Part shown: piece by piece, positions 16,355-27,047 of the stretch
How the letters are laid out: every line of letters begins with the position of its first letter
Position numbering within the stretch: the first letter of the stretch is position 1
Source of the DNA: Pseudomonadales bacterium
GTDB lineage: Bacteria; Pseudomonadota; Gammaproteobacteria; Pseudomonadales; Azotimanducaceae
Assembly: GCA_028280225.1 (NCBI GenBank)
Contig: JANQMF010000209.1
Span: 1 to 38,707 of the forward strand
Length of the DNA stretch: 38,707 nt
Direction of reading: 5' to 3'
Notes under the pieces: model-generated
What the model saw: only the letters and a program-made list of their open reading frames with translations
Databases searched by the model: none
What the model was told of the DNA's origin: nothing
Position numbers and translations under genes: made by a program

Positions 16355-16383
16355 ACTATAGTCTGCGTTACTTAATTTGCCAA
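16355..16383 (-). promoter_or_regulatory. Sigma-70 promoter of leuA
   Basis: TTGGCA (16378-16383) and TATAGT (16355-16360) on the minus strand are separated by exactly 17 bp, one mismatch in each hexamer from consensus. The start site would be near 16348. The 397-bp gap between leuA and purT (16106-16502) thus holds this promoter, the leucine-rich mini-ORF and about 145 bp of further leader; 16384-16502 shows nothing else recognisable. Confidence 0.65.
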
Positions 16384-16502
16384 GCCCCGATTCCCAGCCT
16401 TGTGACCCTTATCTTCTACCCGTTCCTGCTTGTGGACCCTTATTGCCCAGTCTATTCCCTGTAAGTCTATCCCTCAGGCTTTTCAGGCACCTTGTTTGCA
16501 AC

Positions 16503-17708
16503 CTACAGGGTGACGGTGACCGAGGCTGCCACGTGAGTTGCCAGTTTGCGCGCCTGGTCTATGTTCTCGGCCAGGGCAAGGGCCACCCCCATCCGGCGTT
16601 CCCCCTCAACTTCCGGTTTGCCGAATAAACGTAACTGAGTATGGGGTTGCGCCAGCGCAGTGTGCAGATTGCCGAAACTGATCTGGTTGGATTCTCCCTG
16701 CGCCATAATCACGGCGGATGCCCCGGGACCATGGCTGACAATCCGTGGTACCGGCAGACCCAGGATGGCACGGGCATGCAGAGCAAATTCGCTCAAATCC
16801 TGACTGATCATGGTTACCATCCCCGTATCATGAGGCCGTGGGCTGAGTTCGCTGAAATAGATCTGGTCACCCTTGATAAAAAATTCCACCCCAAACAGCC
16901 CATATCCTCCCAGGGAATCGGTGACCTGGGCGGCAATGTGCTGACAGGCGGACAACGCCTGGTCACTCATCGGCTGTGGCTGCCAGGATTCCTGATAGTC
17001 CCCACCTTCCTGACGATGACCAATAGGTTCACAAAAGACAACACCATCGACGGTTTGTACGGTAAGTAAGGTGATCTCGTAGTCAAAGTCGACAAATCCC
17101 TCGACGATGACTTTCTCCCCCGCACCACGGGCACCCGCGTGGGCGTATTGCCACGCGGGGTCAATATCCACCTCGCTACGGACCGTCGACTGGCCTTTAC
17201 CGGAACTGGACATCACCGGTTTGACCACACAGGGAATACCTACCGCTTCGATCGCCTGGCGATATTCAGTTTCGTCCGCCGCAAAACGGAAGGGTGAGGT
17301 CTTGATACCCAGTTCTTCCGCCACCAGCCGGCGTATGCCTTCCCGGTCCATGGTCAGGCGTGCAGCCCGGGCTGACGGAATAATGCGCCAGCCTTCCGCC
17401 TCCATATCCACCAGGGTCGGTGTGGCAATGGCTTCGATTTCAGGCACCACAAGGTCCGGTTGTTCCGCTTCGATAACGCCACGCAGGGCTGCCGGATCCA
17501 ACATATTAACTACGTGGGCACGGTGCGCCACCTGCATGGCGGGTGCGTGGGGGTAACGGTCCACCGCAATAACCTCCACCCCCAGCCGTTGCAATTCGAT
17601 GACCACTTCCTTGCCCAGTTCACCGCTGCCCAACATCATGACCTTGGTTGCGTTAGCGGCAAGCGGTGTGCCTATCTGCGGATTAACCCGCGTCTTATTC
17701 TCAGCCAT
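16503..17708 (-). CDS. purT: Formate-dependent phosphoribosylglycinamide formyltransferase 2
   Basis: ATP-grasp enzyme that makes formyl-GAR from GAR, formate and ATP, a folate-independent route for step three of purine synthesis. 401 residues from ATG 17708, which has GGGGGTGA just upstream; E. coli PurT has 392. Motifs: [14 protein letters not shown] at the N-terminus, the ATP-binding [14 protein letters not shown] loop, [27 protein letters not shown] for metal and substrate binding, and the C-terminal [17 protein letters not shown]. It lies 45 bp after the carbonic-anhydrase-like gene and is likely transcribed with it. Confidence 0.97.
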   Translation of the reverse strand: MAENKTRVNPQIGTPLAANATKVMMLGSGELGKEVVIELQRLGVEVIAVDRYPHAPAMQVAHRAHVVNMLDPAALRGVIEAEQPDLVVPEIEAIATPTLVDMEAEGWRIIPSARAARLTMDREGIRRLVAEELGIKTSPFRFAADETEYRQAIEAVGIPCVVKPVMSSSGKGQSTVRSEVDIDPAWQYAHAGARGAGEKVIVEGFVDFDYEITLLTVQTVDGVVFCEPIGHRQEGGDYQESWQPQPMSDQALSACQHIAAQVTDSLGGYGLFGVEFFIKGDQIYFSELSPRPHDTGMVTMISQDLSEFALHARAILGLPVPRIVSHGPGASAVIMAQGESNQISFGNLHTALAQPHTQLRLFGKPEVEGERRMGVALALAENIDQARKLATHVAASVTVTL

Positions 17709-17753
17709 CGTTGTCACCCCCTGCAAAGACCAAGCATCCATTGAAAAACTATT

Positions 17754-18299
17754 TCAGGTTGCGGCAACCCGATCCGCACCCTCCTGGGTTTGCAACTGAG
17801 CGCGGAAGCGCCGGGCGTTTTCGACGTAGTGCACCGCACCGGTGCGCAGTGCCATGCCCTGTTCTTCGGTTAACGTTCTGACAATATTTCCCGGTGAGCC
17901 CAGCACCATGGAATAGTCCGGAATTTCCTTGCCTTCGGTGATTAAGGCATTTGCACCAATTAAGCAGTTTTTGCCGATTTTTGCGCCATTGAGTACCACG
18001 GCATTAATGCCGATTAACGAACCCTCGCCAATCTCACAGCCGTGGAGCATCACCTTGTGGCCAATGGTGACATGGGCACCGATGTACAGGGGAAAACCCG
18101 GGTCCGTATGCAGCACCGCCCCATCCTGGACGTTGGAACCAACCCCTACCGTAATCAGTTCATTGTCACCCCGTAATACCGCGTTGAACCACACACTGGC
18201 ATCCTGACACAGCATAACCTTACCCATTACCGCTGCGCTGTCTGCCACCCAATAGTCACCCTGGGCTTGGACACGCGCTTGCCCTAACTGATACAGCAA
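17754..18299 (-). CDS. Gamma-carbonic-anhydrase-like hexapeptide protein (YrdA/PaaY family)
   Basis: 181-residue left-handed beta-helix protein with the repeating hexapeptide pattern (for example [26 protein letters not shown] and [31 protein letters not shown]). Zinc-ligand histidines of gamma-class carbonic anhydrases are present in LHTDPG and GHKVMLHG. The start is TTG 18299, supported by AAGGAG eight bases upstream. Members are trimeric and mostly of unproven activity; metal binding is likely, CO2 hydration is only possible. purT follows on the same strand. Confidence 0.9.
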   Translation of the reverse strand: MLYQLGQARVQAQGDYWVADSAAVMGKVMLCQDASVWFNAVLRGDNELITVGVGSNVQDGAVLHTDPGFPLYIGAHVTIGHKVMLHGCEIGEGSLIGINAVVLNGAKIGKNCLIGANALITEGKEIPDYSMVLGSPGNIVRTLTEEQGMALRTGAVHYVENARRFRAQLQTQEGADRVAAT

Positions 18300-18470
18300 A
18301 CCACTTTCTCCTTATTTTTGTACCAGCTTATAAATTGCTTATGCCGGATACAACTTGTTTACATCATGCGCCCCGGCGTGATCGTGTTCACAAAGTCATT
18401 ACAGGGTCCACATATGTCCAGGCGGCAGCCTGCTGCATAGTGGTTGGGCAGTCAATGTAGTAGAAGTCAC

Positions 18471-18953
18471 ATGAAACATAAACTACCAGCGTTTGATGTA
18501 CTGGTAGATCTTGCCCGCAATGACCCGGAACGGCTCGAGCGGCTGCGGCGCAAGCTCACATCCGACATCATCGAAAGTGCCCCAACCGAACAACGGCGGA
18601 AACGTCTGGCGGGCTTGCAGTTTCGTGTGGACATGGAGAGGAAAAAGGCACGCTCGCCGTTGCAAGCGACCATCAAGATCTCTGAGATGATGTGCCAGTC
18701 TCTGGCGGAACTGCACCGCTCAATGGTCACCCCCTTAAGCCCGGACACGGACCATCAGGAGATTCATCTGCAGGATACCGGCCTCACCCTGGCTGAGGCA
18801 AAACCCGGGGCCAAGGGTAATCGTCCACTTGATGCGGACAAACACCCCGCGGATGAACAAACCTGTCCGGGAGACAACAAGACCGGCAATGCCACCAGTA
18901 ATATTGTGCCCTTTCCATCTGGAACTCCGTCTGGAAAAGACACCGATCACTAG
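18471..18953 (+). CDS. DUF3135-type protein of unknown function
   Basis: 160 residues from ATG 18471. The first ~85 residues look like DUF3135: PAFDVLVDLARNDPERLERLR, ESAPTEQRRKRLAGLQFRVDMERKKARSPLQ and IKISEMMCQSLAELHRSM, a charged helical protein without membrane segment or signal. The last ~70 residues are low-complexity, rich in Asp, Pro, Gly and Lys, and look disordered. No function is known to me. It lies 82 bp before the Nudix gene on the same strand and may share its transcript. The upstream gap 18300-18470 is a divergent promoter region in which I see no convincing promoter. Confidence 0.75.
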   Translation: MKHKLPAFDVLVDLARNDPERLERLRRKLTSDIIESAPTEQRRKRLAGLQFRVDMERKKARSPLQATIKISEMMCQSLAELHRSMVTPLSPDTDHQEIHLQDTGLTLAEAKPGAKGNRPLDADKHPADEQTCPGDNKTGNATSNIVPFPSGTPSGKDTDH

Positions 18954-19035
18954 CAGGCTGCTTAAACAAGCAGACCCTTCCCCGGCAAAACCAGGCAACC
19001 TCTGCCCCGGAACGAAATCAGGTATACTGGGGGCC

Positions 19036-19578
19036 ATGAAATTTTGTAGCCAATGTGGCGCGGCTGTAACCTGGCAGATCCCACCCGACGATAATCGAGA
19101 ACGTTTTGTCTGCACCAGTTGCCACCTGGTGCACTACCAGAATCCGCGCATCATCACCGGCTGCCTGCCCATGTGGGAAGACCGTGTTTTGTTGTGTTTA
19201 CGTGCCATCAATCCGCGTAAAGGCTATTGGACCCTGCCTGCCGGATTTCTGGAGAACGGCGAAACCATCGCCGCCGGCGCGGTGCGGGAGACTTTTGAAG
19301 AAGCCCACGCCCGGGTAGACAATTTGCAGCTTTATACTGTATTCAGTCTACCCCACATCTCCCAGGCTTATATGTTTTTTCGTGCTGATCTGAGCGACCT
19401 GGAGTTTCGCTCGGGGCCGGAAAGCCTGGACGTCCGGCTTTTTCACGAACATGAAATTCCCTGGGACAGCCTGGCTTTTCCGGTGATCAAACAGTCTTTG
19501 GAGTTCTACTTTGCTGACCGCCAGAGCGGCAACTATCCGGTACGCTCACGAGACATTCATATTTCCCGCCGGCGCTAG
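19036..19578 (+). CDS. Nudix hydrolase with N-terminal zinc ribbon
   Basis: 180 residues from ATG 19036 (GGGGG just upstream). A zinc ribbon (CSQCG at 4-8, CTSCH near 27-31) is followed by HYQNPRIITGCLPMWEDRVLLC and the Nudix box GFLENGETIAAGAVRETFEE, with the catalytic REXXEE glutamates intact. This is the Nudix_N_2 type common in gammaproteobacteria, in which the box ends EEAxA rather than EExG. Substrate unknown; NADH- or ADP-ribose-like nucleotides are plausible. It ends 23 bp from the convergent purL with no visible terminator. Confidence 0.9.
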   Translation: MKFCSQCGAAVTWQIPPDDNRERFVCTSCHLVHYQNPRIITGCLPMWEDRVLLCLRAINPRKGYWTLPAGFLENGETIAAGAVRETFEEAHARVDNLQLYTVFSLPHISQAYMFFRADLSDLEFRSGPESLDVRLFHEHEIPWDSLAFPVIKQSLEFYFADRQSGNYPVRSRDIHISRRR

Positions 19579-19601
19579 TGCCGGAATGCACCTAAATACC
19601 C

Positions 19602-22600
19602 CTAATTCAGGGCCACCCGGGCGTTCCTGAACAAGCGTAGCCAGGGGCCATCTTCCTCCCAGGTCTCCCCTTGCCAGACGTTCTGGCAACTTCTGAATAC
19701 CCGCTCGGGATGCGGCATCATGGCCAATACCTGTCCGTTGTTTGCGGTAATGCCGGCCAGTCCCTGAGCTGCCCCGTTGGGATTGGCGGGATAAGTTTCC
19801 GTGACCTGGTGAGCTGCATCCACATATTGCAAAGCCACCTGGCCCCGGGCATGGAGGTCATCCATGCCCCGGCCGGACCTGAATTCCGCCCGGCCCTCAC
19901 CATGGGCTACCGCAACCGGGAGCACGCTACCCTGCATACCCGTCAGCCAGGGTGAGGTATTTTCCCCAATTCGGGTGAGGACCGTGCGCCCTTCAAACTG
20001 TTCTGAACGGTTGCGGACAAAAACCGGCCAGGCATCCGCCTGGGGAATCAGCTCCGCCATTTGCGCCAGCATCTGGCAGCCATTACAAATTCCCAGGACC
20101 AGATTGTTTTGGAAAAAGTCGGCAAATTGCTGTCGAACCCGGTTGTTATACAGGGCACTTTTTGCCCAACCACCACCACCACCCAAAACATCCCCGTAAG
20201 AGAAGCCGCCACAAGCCACCATGATCTGAAATTCATCCAGGTGACAACGACCGTCAATTAAATCACTCATGTGCACGTCCACACCGGTGAATCCGGCACG
20301 CTCAAAAGCCGCGGCCATTTCAAGCTGGCCGTTAACACCCTGTTCGCGCAGGATGGCCACCCGCGGGCGGCTACCCAGGTTGATCAGGGGGGCGCAAATG
20401 TCCTCTTGCGGAGCAAAGGTTAACGCAGCAGAAAGACCAATGTCCTCATCCCGGGTATATCGGATAGCGGCAAATTCTTCATCCGCACACACTTCATTGT
20501 CCCTTAAGCGCTGCATAAGGTAACTGGTCTTGGCCCAGACCTGCTGCAAATCCCCCCGACTGTCCACAAATACCGATGCACCCCTGTGCATTATCTTAAT
20601 GGTCTCGTCAGGAGCGGCCCGGCCGATGACCTGGGCAGGGCAAGGGACCCGGTCCAAAAAGGCAGCCAAATCCTGATCCGCCACCTGTACAACAAAACCC
20701 AACTCTTCGTTGAACAGCCAGGTTAACAGGTCCGCATCATCCGGCACCTGAATATCCAGGCCGCAACGTCCGGCAAAAGCCATTTCCAGCAAGGTTGTGA
20801 CCACACCGCCGTCCGAGCGATCGTGCATGGACAGCAGGCACCGGTCACGTTTTTCCGCCAGCACAAAGTCCAGCAACCGCCTTAGTGCCGCCGGATCGTC
20901 CACATCCGGCGCTACCTTGCCCATCTGTTGATCTGTTTGCGCCAGCACACTCCCACCCAGCCGCTGTTGCCCCAAGTGCAGCAACACCAGGCTGGCATCC
21001 GCTTGCGGCTTAAGCTCCGGGGTTAGGGTCAATCTGACGTCGCCGACGGGGGCAAAGGCTGAAACGATCAGGGTGACCGGCGAGACAACTTCCTTATGTT
21101 GGCCGTCCGCCGGATCCTGCCACCGGGTTTGCATGGACAGCGAGTCTTTGCCCACGGGTACCGCAATCCCCAGCGCGGGACACAGCTCCATTCCCACCGC
21201 CGTCACCGCATCGTAAAGGCTTTGTTCTTCCTGGTTTTCGCCTGCGGCAGCCATCCAATTGGCGGACAGCACCACCCGGTCCACACTGTCGATATCCGCG
21301 CTGACTAAATTTGTCAGCGCCTCAGCCACAGCCATTCTGGCTGCCGCCTTGGGATCGATCAGGGCAATTGGACTACGTTCACCCATGGCAAATGCTTCCC
21401 CCCGGTAGGTGGAATAACCTCGAATGGTCACCGCCACATCCGCCACCGGCACCTGCCATGGGCCAACCATGGGCTGACAGCCCACTTGCCCGGTGATGGA
21501 ACGGTCACCTATGGTGATCAGGAACTGCTTGCTGGCCACCGCGGGAAACTGCAGCACACGATTAAGAGCTTCCTCCATCGATAGATGAGCCAAATCCAGG
21601 TCCCGGGCCGGCAGTTGCTGACGAACGAAGCTACGCAACATCTTGGGCGGTTTACCCAGTAAAACAGACAAGGGCATGTCCACCGGTACGTTGTCAAAAT
21701 GCTCATCCGCCACCAGCAGATGGCGTTCCCGGGTCGATTCCCCGACAACCGCGTAGGGACACCGTTCCCGGGCACATATCTGTTCAAAAGCAGCCAACCC
21801 CCGGGGTGCTATACCCAGCACATAACGCTCCTGAGCTTCGTTACACCATATTTCCAGGGGCGACATCCCCAAATCCGCGTTGAGAATATTGCGCAGTTGA
21901 AAGGTACCCCCGGCGTTGGCATCGTTAACCAGTTCCGGCAGGGCATTGGACATGCCACCGGCACCCACATCGTGAATCAATTGAATGGGATTTTTTTCAC
22001 CCATGGCGCAACACTGGTCAATAACCTCCTGACAGCGCCTTTCGATCTCCGGGTTACCCCGCTGCACCGACGCAAAGTCCAACTCCGCGTGGCTGGCACC
22101 GGACGCCACACTGGAGGCAGCACCACCGCCAAGGCCAATCAACATGGCAGGCCCACCCAGAACCACCAGGGCGGTACCCGGTTCAAAGTCAACATGGTGG
22201 ACATGTTCTTCCCGCAGGGTACCCATACCCCCGGCAATCATCACCGGTTTATGGTAGCCGCGAACCCGCTGCGCATGAACAATTTCAAAGGTTCGAAAAT
22301 AGCCGCAAATGGCGGGACGGCCATATTCATTGTTAAAACTGGCACCGCCAATGGGACCCTCCAACATAATATCTAAGGCAGAGGCCGTGTGTTCCGGTTT
22401 ACCGGTAGCCATTTCCCAGGGTTGCGGCAGCCCGGGCAAATTCAGATGCGAGGTGGTAAATCCCGTTAATCCGGCCTTGGGTTTGGAGCCTCTGCCCACC
22501 GATCCCTCATCCCGAATTTCCCCGCCGGAACCCGTTGCGGCACCGGGAAAGGGGGCAATGGCCGTGGGATGATTATGCGTTTCCACCTTCATCAACAGGT

Positions 22601-23459
22601 GGATGGGCTCTTCCCGGTAGACATATTCCCGGCTTTGCGGATCCACCCACAGGCGTTGATCCCGTGCGCCCTCAATGACAGCCGCATTGTCGCTGTAGGC
22701 GCTGAGAATGCCCCGGCCATTGATATGCCGGTGGGTATTTCTGATCATCCCAAACAGCGACCTGGGTTGGGGCGCGTGATCAATTTCCCAGTCCGCATTA
22801 AATATCTTGTGCCGGCAATGTTCCGAATTAGCCTGGGCAAACATCATCAGTTCCACATCCGTTGGATCACGTTGCAGTTGGTGAAATGACCCAACCAGGT
22901 AATCCATCTCGTCCTCCGACAGGGCCAGACCCAGACGCGCATCCGCCTCAACCAGCGCCGGTTTACCGGCTGCCAGAAGATTTATGGTGGTCAGGGGTTG
23001 GGGCTCACCATGGGCAAACAACCCGGCAAAGTCTTCTGTCGTAAGCAGGTCCTCGGTCATGCGGTCGTACAACAGGCTGCTGTCCACCACCTGCGCATCT
23101 TGGGGATTTTTGACATACCAGCGTACCCCGCGCTCCACCCGCAGCACCTGATCAAGTCCACTGATTTTGAAGATATCCGTGGCCTTGCTCGACCAGGCTG
23201 AGATGGTGCCCAGCCGGGGCACCACGGTGGCAAAGTGATGGCCGCAGGATTCAGGCAGTTCCCGGTCCGGACCGTAGGCCAACAGATTAGCCGCCCTGTC
23301 GTACTGAGCTCCCGTGAGGGCCCCGGTCACCTCCAGGATATGGATGTATTGTGCATAACAGACCTGGGGTGCCCTTTGTTGCAACTTGTTTAAGCCAAAT
23401 ACGCTCAGCGCCGCCTTCCCGGGTATGATTACAAGCGGATCTGCTGTCTGGTTGGGCAT
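19602..23459 (-). CDS. purL: Phosphoribosylformylglycinamidine synthase (single-chain PurL)
   Basis: Converts FGAR, glutamine and ATP to FGAM, the fourth step of purine synthesis. The 1285-residue protein is the large single-chain form typical of gammaproteobacteria. It has the N-terminal PurS-like part, two AIRS-like halves (for example VETHNHPTAIAPFPGAATGSGGEIRDE and the second-half VGKDSLSMQT) and a C-terminal class I glutamine amidotransferase with nucleophile Cys in GICNGCQMLA and the His/Glu pair in PHPERVF. It lies 7 bp after tadA and so at the end of guaB-guaA-tadA-purL. Confidence 0.98.
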   Translation of the reverse strand: MPNQTADPLVIIPGKAALSVFGLNKLQQRAPQVCYAQYIHILEVTGALTGAQYDRAANLLAYGPDRELPESCGHHFATVVPRLGTISAWSSKATDIFKISGLDQVLRVERGVRWYVKNPQDAQVVDSSLLYDRMTEDLLTTEDFAGLFAHGEPQPLTTINLLAAGKPALVEADARLGLALSEDEMDYLVGSFHQLQRDPTDVELMMFAQANSEHCRHKIFNADWEIDHAPQPRSLFGMIRNTHRHINGRGILSAYSDNAAVIEGARDQRLWVDPQSREYVYREEPIHLLMKVETHNHPTAIAPFPGAATGSGGEIRDEGSVGRGSKPKAGLTGFTTSHLNLPGLPQPWEMATGKPEHTASALDIMLEGPIGGASFNNEYGRPAICGYFRTFEIVHAQRVRGYHKPVMIAGGMGTLREEHVHHVDFEPGTALVVLGGPAMLIGLGGGAASSVASGASHAELDFASVQRGNPEIERRCQEVIDQCCAMGEKNPIQLIHDVGAGGMSNALPELVNDANAGGTFQLRNILNADLGMSPLEIWCNEAQERYVLGIAPRGLAAFEQICARERCPYAVVGESTRERHLLVADEHFDNVPVDMPLSVLLGKPPKMLRSFVRQQLPARDLDLAHLSMEEALNRVLQFPAVASKQFLITIGDRSITGQVGCQPMVGPWQVPVADVAVTIRGYSTYRGEAFAMGERSPIALIDPKAAARMAVAEALTNLVSADIDSVDRVVLSANWMAAAGENQEEQSLYDAVTAVGMELCPALGIAVPVGKDSLSMQTRWQDPADGQHKEVVSPVTLIVSAFAPVGDVRLTLTPELKPQADASLVLLHLGQQRLGGSVLAQTDQQMGKVAPDVDDPAALRRLLDFVLAEKRDRCLLSMHDRSDGGVVTTLLEMAFAGRCGLDIQVPDDADLLTWLFNEELGFVVQVADQDLAAFLDRVPCPAQVIGRAAPDETIKIMHRGASVFVDSRGDLQQVWAKTSYLMQRLRDNEVCADEEFAAIRYTRDEDIGLSAALTFAPQEDICAPLINLGSRPRVAILREQGVNGQLEMAAAFERAGFTGVDVHMSDLIDGRCHLDEFQIMVACGGFSYGDVLGGGGGWAKSALYNNRVRQQFADFFQNNLVLGICNGCQMLAQMAELIPQADAWPVFVRNRSEQFEGRTVLTRIGENTSPWLTGMQGSVLPVAVAHGEGRAEFRSGRGMDDLHARGQVALQYVDAAHQVTETYPANPNGAAQGLAGITANNGQVLAMMPHPERVFRSCQNVWQGETWEEDGPWLRLFRNARVALN

Positions 23460-23466
23460 ACTTTAT

Positions 23467-23973
23467 CTACGCTCGCGGTGTGAAGTGATCAAGAGGGTCT
23501 GCAGCTTTGCCTTGGGCGGCGCGCCGCTGAACAAAAAAGTCGGTTAACAATCGGCTGCACTGTTGCGCCAGTATCCCCGTGGATACCAGCACCTTGTGGT
23601 TCAGCCAGTCCTGTTGCAGGCTGGGGTGGGTCACAACCGCCCCCGCCTTGCCTTCCAGGGCACCAATAACCAGACGATGTATCCGGGCGTGAACCATGGC
23701 TCCGGCACACATCATGCAGGGTTCCAAGGTCACATACAGGGTTGTACCCGGCAGACGATAGTTACCCTTACAGGCACCCGCCGCGCGCAACGCCACGATT
23801 TCGGCATGTGCTGAAGGATCATGCCGGCTCACGGGCTGATTAAAGCCTGTACCAATCACCTTGCCTTCTTCAACCACTACGGCCCCAACGGGAACCTCGC
23901 CAGCATCCGCCGCCTGGCGTGCCAAGGCCAGCGCTTGCGCCATAAAGTTTTCGTCGGTCTGATCTATTCCCAT
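23467..23973 (-). CDS. tadA: tRNA-specific adenosine-34 deaminase
   Basis: Makes inosine-34 in tRNA-Arg(ACG), allowing wobble decoding of CGN codons. 168 residues with the zinc-deaminase motifs HAE (56-58, catalytic Glu58) and PCMMC (Cys86, Cys89), and the typical EVPVGAVVV and GTGFNQP segments. Start ATG 23973 overlaps the last 10 bp of guaA, so it is translationally coupled; an internal ATG at codon 11 is possible but less likely. purL follows 7 bp later. Confidence 0.96.
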   Translation of the reverse strand: MGIDQTDENFMAQALALARQAADAGEVPVGAVVVEEGKVIGTGFNQPVSRHDPSAHAEIVALRAAGACKGNYRLPGTTLYVTLEPCMMCAGAMVHARIHRLVIGALEGKAGAVVTHPSLQQDWLNHKVLVSTGILAQQCSRLLTDFFVQRRAAQGKAADPLDHFTPRA

Positions 23974-25547
23974 TCTATGGTAGCTGGCGGCTTACTCGAA
24001 ATGTCGTAAACCACCCGGGATATGGACGAAATTTCATTGATAATACGGTTGGAGACAAGTTCTATAAATTCATACGGCAGGCGTGCGCTCCGGGCGGTCA
24101 TAAAGTCCACTGTCTCCACCGCCCGCAGGGCAATCACATGTTCATAACGCCGCGCATCCCCCACTACTCCTACGGACTTAACCGGCAGGTAAACGGCAAA
24201 CGCCTGGCTCACCTGATCATAAAGATCTGCATTGCGCAGTTCGGAAATAAAGATGTGATCAGCCTCGCGCAGAACGTCTGCGGCGTTTTTGCTGACCTCA
24301 CCCAAAATCCGCACACCCAGGCCGGGGCCGGGAAAGGGATGCCGATACACTAAGGATTTGGGCAAACCCAGATGCAAGCCAATCTGCCGGACTTCATCCT
24401 TAAACAATTCCCTTAATGGTTCCACCAGCGCCAGATCCATACGTTCGGGTAAACCGCCTACATTGTGATGAGACTTGATGACATGGGCCTTGCCGTATTT
24501 TGATGCCGCGCTTTCGATGACGTCGGGATAAATGGTCCCCTGAGCTAACCATTTTACACCGCTGCCGATGGCCTTGGCCTCCCGCTCAAAAACATCAATA
24601 AAGGTATTGCCGATAATTTTTCGTTTTTCCTCCGGGTCGGCTACCCCGTTGAGCCTGGACATAAATTCTTCTTCCGCGGCAATGGTGACCAGATTCAGCG
24701 GCAGGGCGTTGCCGACCCCGGAAGTGGCAGAAAACGCGGCTTCAACCTCGCTGCGCTCAGCCTTACGCAGCAAGCCGTTGTCGACAAAGATACAGGTCAG
24801 CTTGTCACCAATAGCCCGGGACAACAGGGCAGCCACCACGGATGAATCCACCCCGCCGGATAACCCCAGCAAAACCTCGTCTGCGCCGACCTGAGCCCGG
24901 ACCTGGTTGATGGCATCCTCAACGATGTTGGCGGCTGTCCATTCACCGGCACAGCCGCAAATGTTTTTGGAAAATTTTGCCAACAGCTCACCACCTAACC
25001 TGGTGTGGGTAACCTCCGGGTGAAACTGTACGCCGAATATGGGTTTGCTCGTGTGTTCCATTGCCGCTATGGGTGCGCTGGTGGTGCCTGCGGTGGCTAC
25101 AAATTCAGGCGGCAACCGGCTGACTTTGTCACCATGGCTCATCCACACATCAACATCGTTACCCGGCGCCAGGGTCAGGGCATCCAGCAACACGCTATCG
25201 GCCAGGGCATGGATATTGGCATGGCCAAACTCCCGCTGGTTTGATGAACTGACCTGTCCGCCTAGTTGGCTGGCCAGAGCTTGCATGCCGTAACAAATAC
25301 CCAGGATGGGTTTATCCAGGTCCAGAATTGCCGCGGGTATACGGGGTGTTTCCCCCGCGGTAACGGTTTCCGGGCCGCCGGAGAGAATGACCCCGTGTGG
25401 ATTAAAGGTGTGGATAAAGTGGTCCGGGATGTCGAAGGGGTGGATTTCGCAATAGACCCCGCTCTCCCTGACCCGGCGGGCTATCAACTGGGTGTATTGA
25501 GAACCAAAATCAAGTATCAGCAGCCGCTGATCATGGATGTTATGCAC
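23964..25547 (-). CDS. guaA: GMP synthase (glutamine-hydrolysing)
   Basis: Converts XMP to GMP with glutamine and ATP. 527 residues: N-terminal glutamine amidotransferase with Cys85 in GICYGMQ and the HPEVTHT histidine/glutamate pair near 180, an ATP-pyrophosphatase domain with SGGVDSSV (about 229-236), and a C-terminal dimerisation domain ending KPPATIEWE. It is 9 bp after guaB. The guaBA operon is conserved. Confidence 0.98.
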   Translation of the reverse strand: MHNIHDQRLLILDFGSQYTQLIARRVRESGVYCEIHPFDIPDHFIHTFNPHGVILSGGPETVTAGETPRIPAAILDLDKPILGICYGMQALASQLGGQVSSSNQREFGHANIHALADSVLLDALTLAPGNDVDVWMSHGDKVSRLPPEFVATAGTTSAPIAAMEHTSKPIFGVQFHPEVTHTRLGGELLAKFSKNICGCAGEWTAANIVEDAINQVRAQVGADEVLLGLSGGVDSSVVAALLSRAIGDKLTCIFVDNGLLRKAERSEVEAAFSATSGVGNALPLNLVTIAAEEEFMSRLNGVADPEEKRKIIGNTFIDVFEREAKAIGSGVKWLAQGTIYPDVIESAASKYGKAHVIKSHHNVGGLPERMDLALVEPLRELFKDEVRQIGLHLGLPKSLVYRHPFPGPGLGVRILGEVSKNAADVLREADHIFISELRNADLYDQVSQAFAVYLPVKSVGVVGDARRYEHVIALRAVETVDFMTARSARLPYEFIELVSNRIINEISSISRVVYDISSKPPATIEWE

Positions 25548-25556
25548 TGGCCGGCC

Positions 25557-27026
25557 TTAACTTAAAGGATAATTTGGGGCTTCTTTGGTGATCGCCACAT
25601 CATGCACATGAGATTCCACCATACTTGCCCCGCTGACCCGGATAAATTCCGGTTGAGTGCGCATGGTGTCGATACTATCGCTGCCGGTATAACCCATGGA
25701 AGCGCGCAGCCCACCCATTAACTGATGCACAATGGGACTGACCGGCCCCCGGTAAGCCACCCTGCCTTCGATACCTTCCGGAACCAGTTTGCGGCCATCC
25801 CCTTCAACCTCCTGGAAATACCGGTCACTGCTGCCGTTACTTTGCGACATGGCACCCAGCGAACCCATGCCCCGGTAGGACTTGTAGGTACGGCCCTGAT
25901 ACAGTTCCACCTCCCCGGGGGCTTCGTCGGTGCCCGCCAACAGACTGCCCACCATAATGGCGCTGGCACCGGCAACAATGGCCTTGGCAATATCCCCGGA
26001 ATAACGAATGCCTCCGTCAGCAATGACGGGTACGTCCGTGCCTTGTGCCGCACGGCTGGCTTCGGCAACGGCTGTGATCTGGGGTACCCCTATGCCGGAG
26101 ACAATTCGCGTGGTGCAGATGGAGCCGGGACCAATGCCAACCTTGACCGCATCAACACCGGAGTCGATCAACGCCTTGGCACCATCATAGGTAGCCACGT
26201 TGCCGCCAATCAAATTAAGTTGAGGATAGGTTTGTTTGATCCAGCCAATTCTGTCCAGTACCGCCTTGGAGTGGCCGTGAGCGGTATCTACAACAACCAC
26301 GTCAACACCCGCCTCAACCAGGGCAGCCACCCTTTCGTCGGTATCCGCGCTGGTGCCCACGCTGGCCCCCACCCTGAGTTGGCCCAACTCATCCTTACAG
26401 GCGGTGGGAAAGGCTTGAGCCTTGGCGATATCTTTGACCGTGACCATTCCCGTCAGCTCAAACCGCTCATTGACCAGAAGCACCTTTTCGATACGGTTGT
26501 CGTGGAGCATGCGGGTAATTTCATCAAAGCCGGTCCCCTCAAGGGCGGTGACCAGACGCTCCTTTGGTGTCATCACATCCCGAACCAGGGCATCCACCCG
26601 GTCTTCAAAACGTAAATCCCGGCTGGTGACAATGCCCACCAACTCATTGCCGGATACCACCGGCACCCCGGAAATCCCATTCTCTAAGGTTGTGGTGTAA
26701 AGGGATTTAAGCGTGGCTTGCGGAGAAATGGTGATTGGATCGCGAATAATCCCGGATTCAAATTTCTTCACCGCCCGGACTTCTCGGGCCTGCTGTTCCA
26801 CGGTCATGTTTTTGTGCACAACACCAATCCCGCCCTCCTGGGCAATGGCAATGGCTAACCGGGATTCCGTCACGGTATCCATGGCTGAAGAGATCAAGGG
26901 GATGTTGAGTTGAATGTTCCGGGTTAACTGGGTTTGCAGCGAAACTTCAGAAGGCAGAACTTGGGAAAAGGCAGGCAGCAGTAAAACGTCGTCGAAAGTA
27001 AGTGCGTCTGTTGCGATACGCAGCAT
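25557..27026 (-). CDS. guaB: Inosine-5'-monophosphate dehydrogenase
   Basis: NAD-dependent oxidation of IMP to XMP, the first step toward GMP. 489 residues with a TIM barrel interrupted by a CBS pair (about 95-205). Catalytic loop [11 protein letters not shown], with the active-site Cys, and the flap region [10 protein letters not shown] are present. It heads guaB-guaA-tadA-purL and is divergent from xseA. It has a good sigma-70 promoter with a very short leader. Confidence 0.98.
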   Translation of the reverse strand: MLRIATDALTFDDVLLLPAFSQVLPSEVSLQTQLTRNIQLNIPLISSAMDTVTESRLAIAIAQEGGIGVVHKNMTVEQQAREVRAVKKFESGIIRDPITISPQATLKSLYTTTLENGISGVPVVSGNELVGIVTSRDLRFEDRVDALVRDVMTPKERLVTALEGTGFDEITRMLHDNRIEKVLLVNERFELTGMVTVKDIAKAQAFPTACKDELGQLRVGASVGTSADTDERVAALVEAGVDVVVVDTAHGHSKAVLDRIGWIKQTYPQLNLIGGNVATYDGAKALIDSGVDAVKVGIGPGSICTTRIVSGIGVPQITAVAEASRAAQGTDVPVIADGGIRYSGDIAKAIVAGASAIMVGSLLAGTDEAPGEVELYQGRTYKSYRGMGSLGAMSQSNGSSDRYFQEVEGDGRKLVPEGIEGRVAYRGPVSPIVHQLMGGLRASMGYTGSDSIDTMRTQPEFIRVSGASMVESHVHDVAITKEAPNYPLS

Positions 27027-27047
27027 TTAGGACCCCGCAAAACCGGT

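Noticed and set aside
19250-19320. Nudix box with His in place of the final Gly as a possibly inactive enzyme
   Set aside because: The EEAxA variant is usual in zinc-ribbon Nudix proteins of this type, and the catalytic glutamates are present.
25725-26615. 296-codon open frame antisense to guaB
   Set aside because: It lies wholly within guaB on the other strand, resembles no known family and has no ribosome site; a shadow of codon bias.
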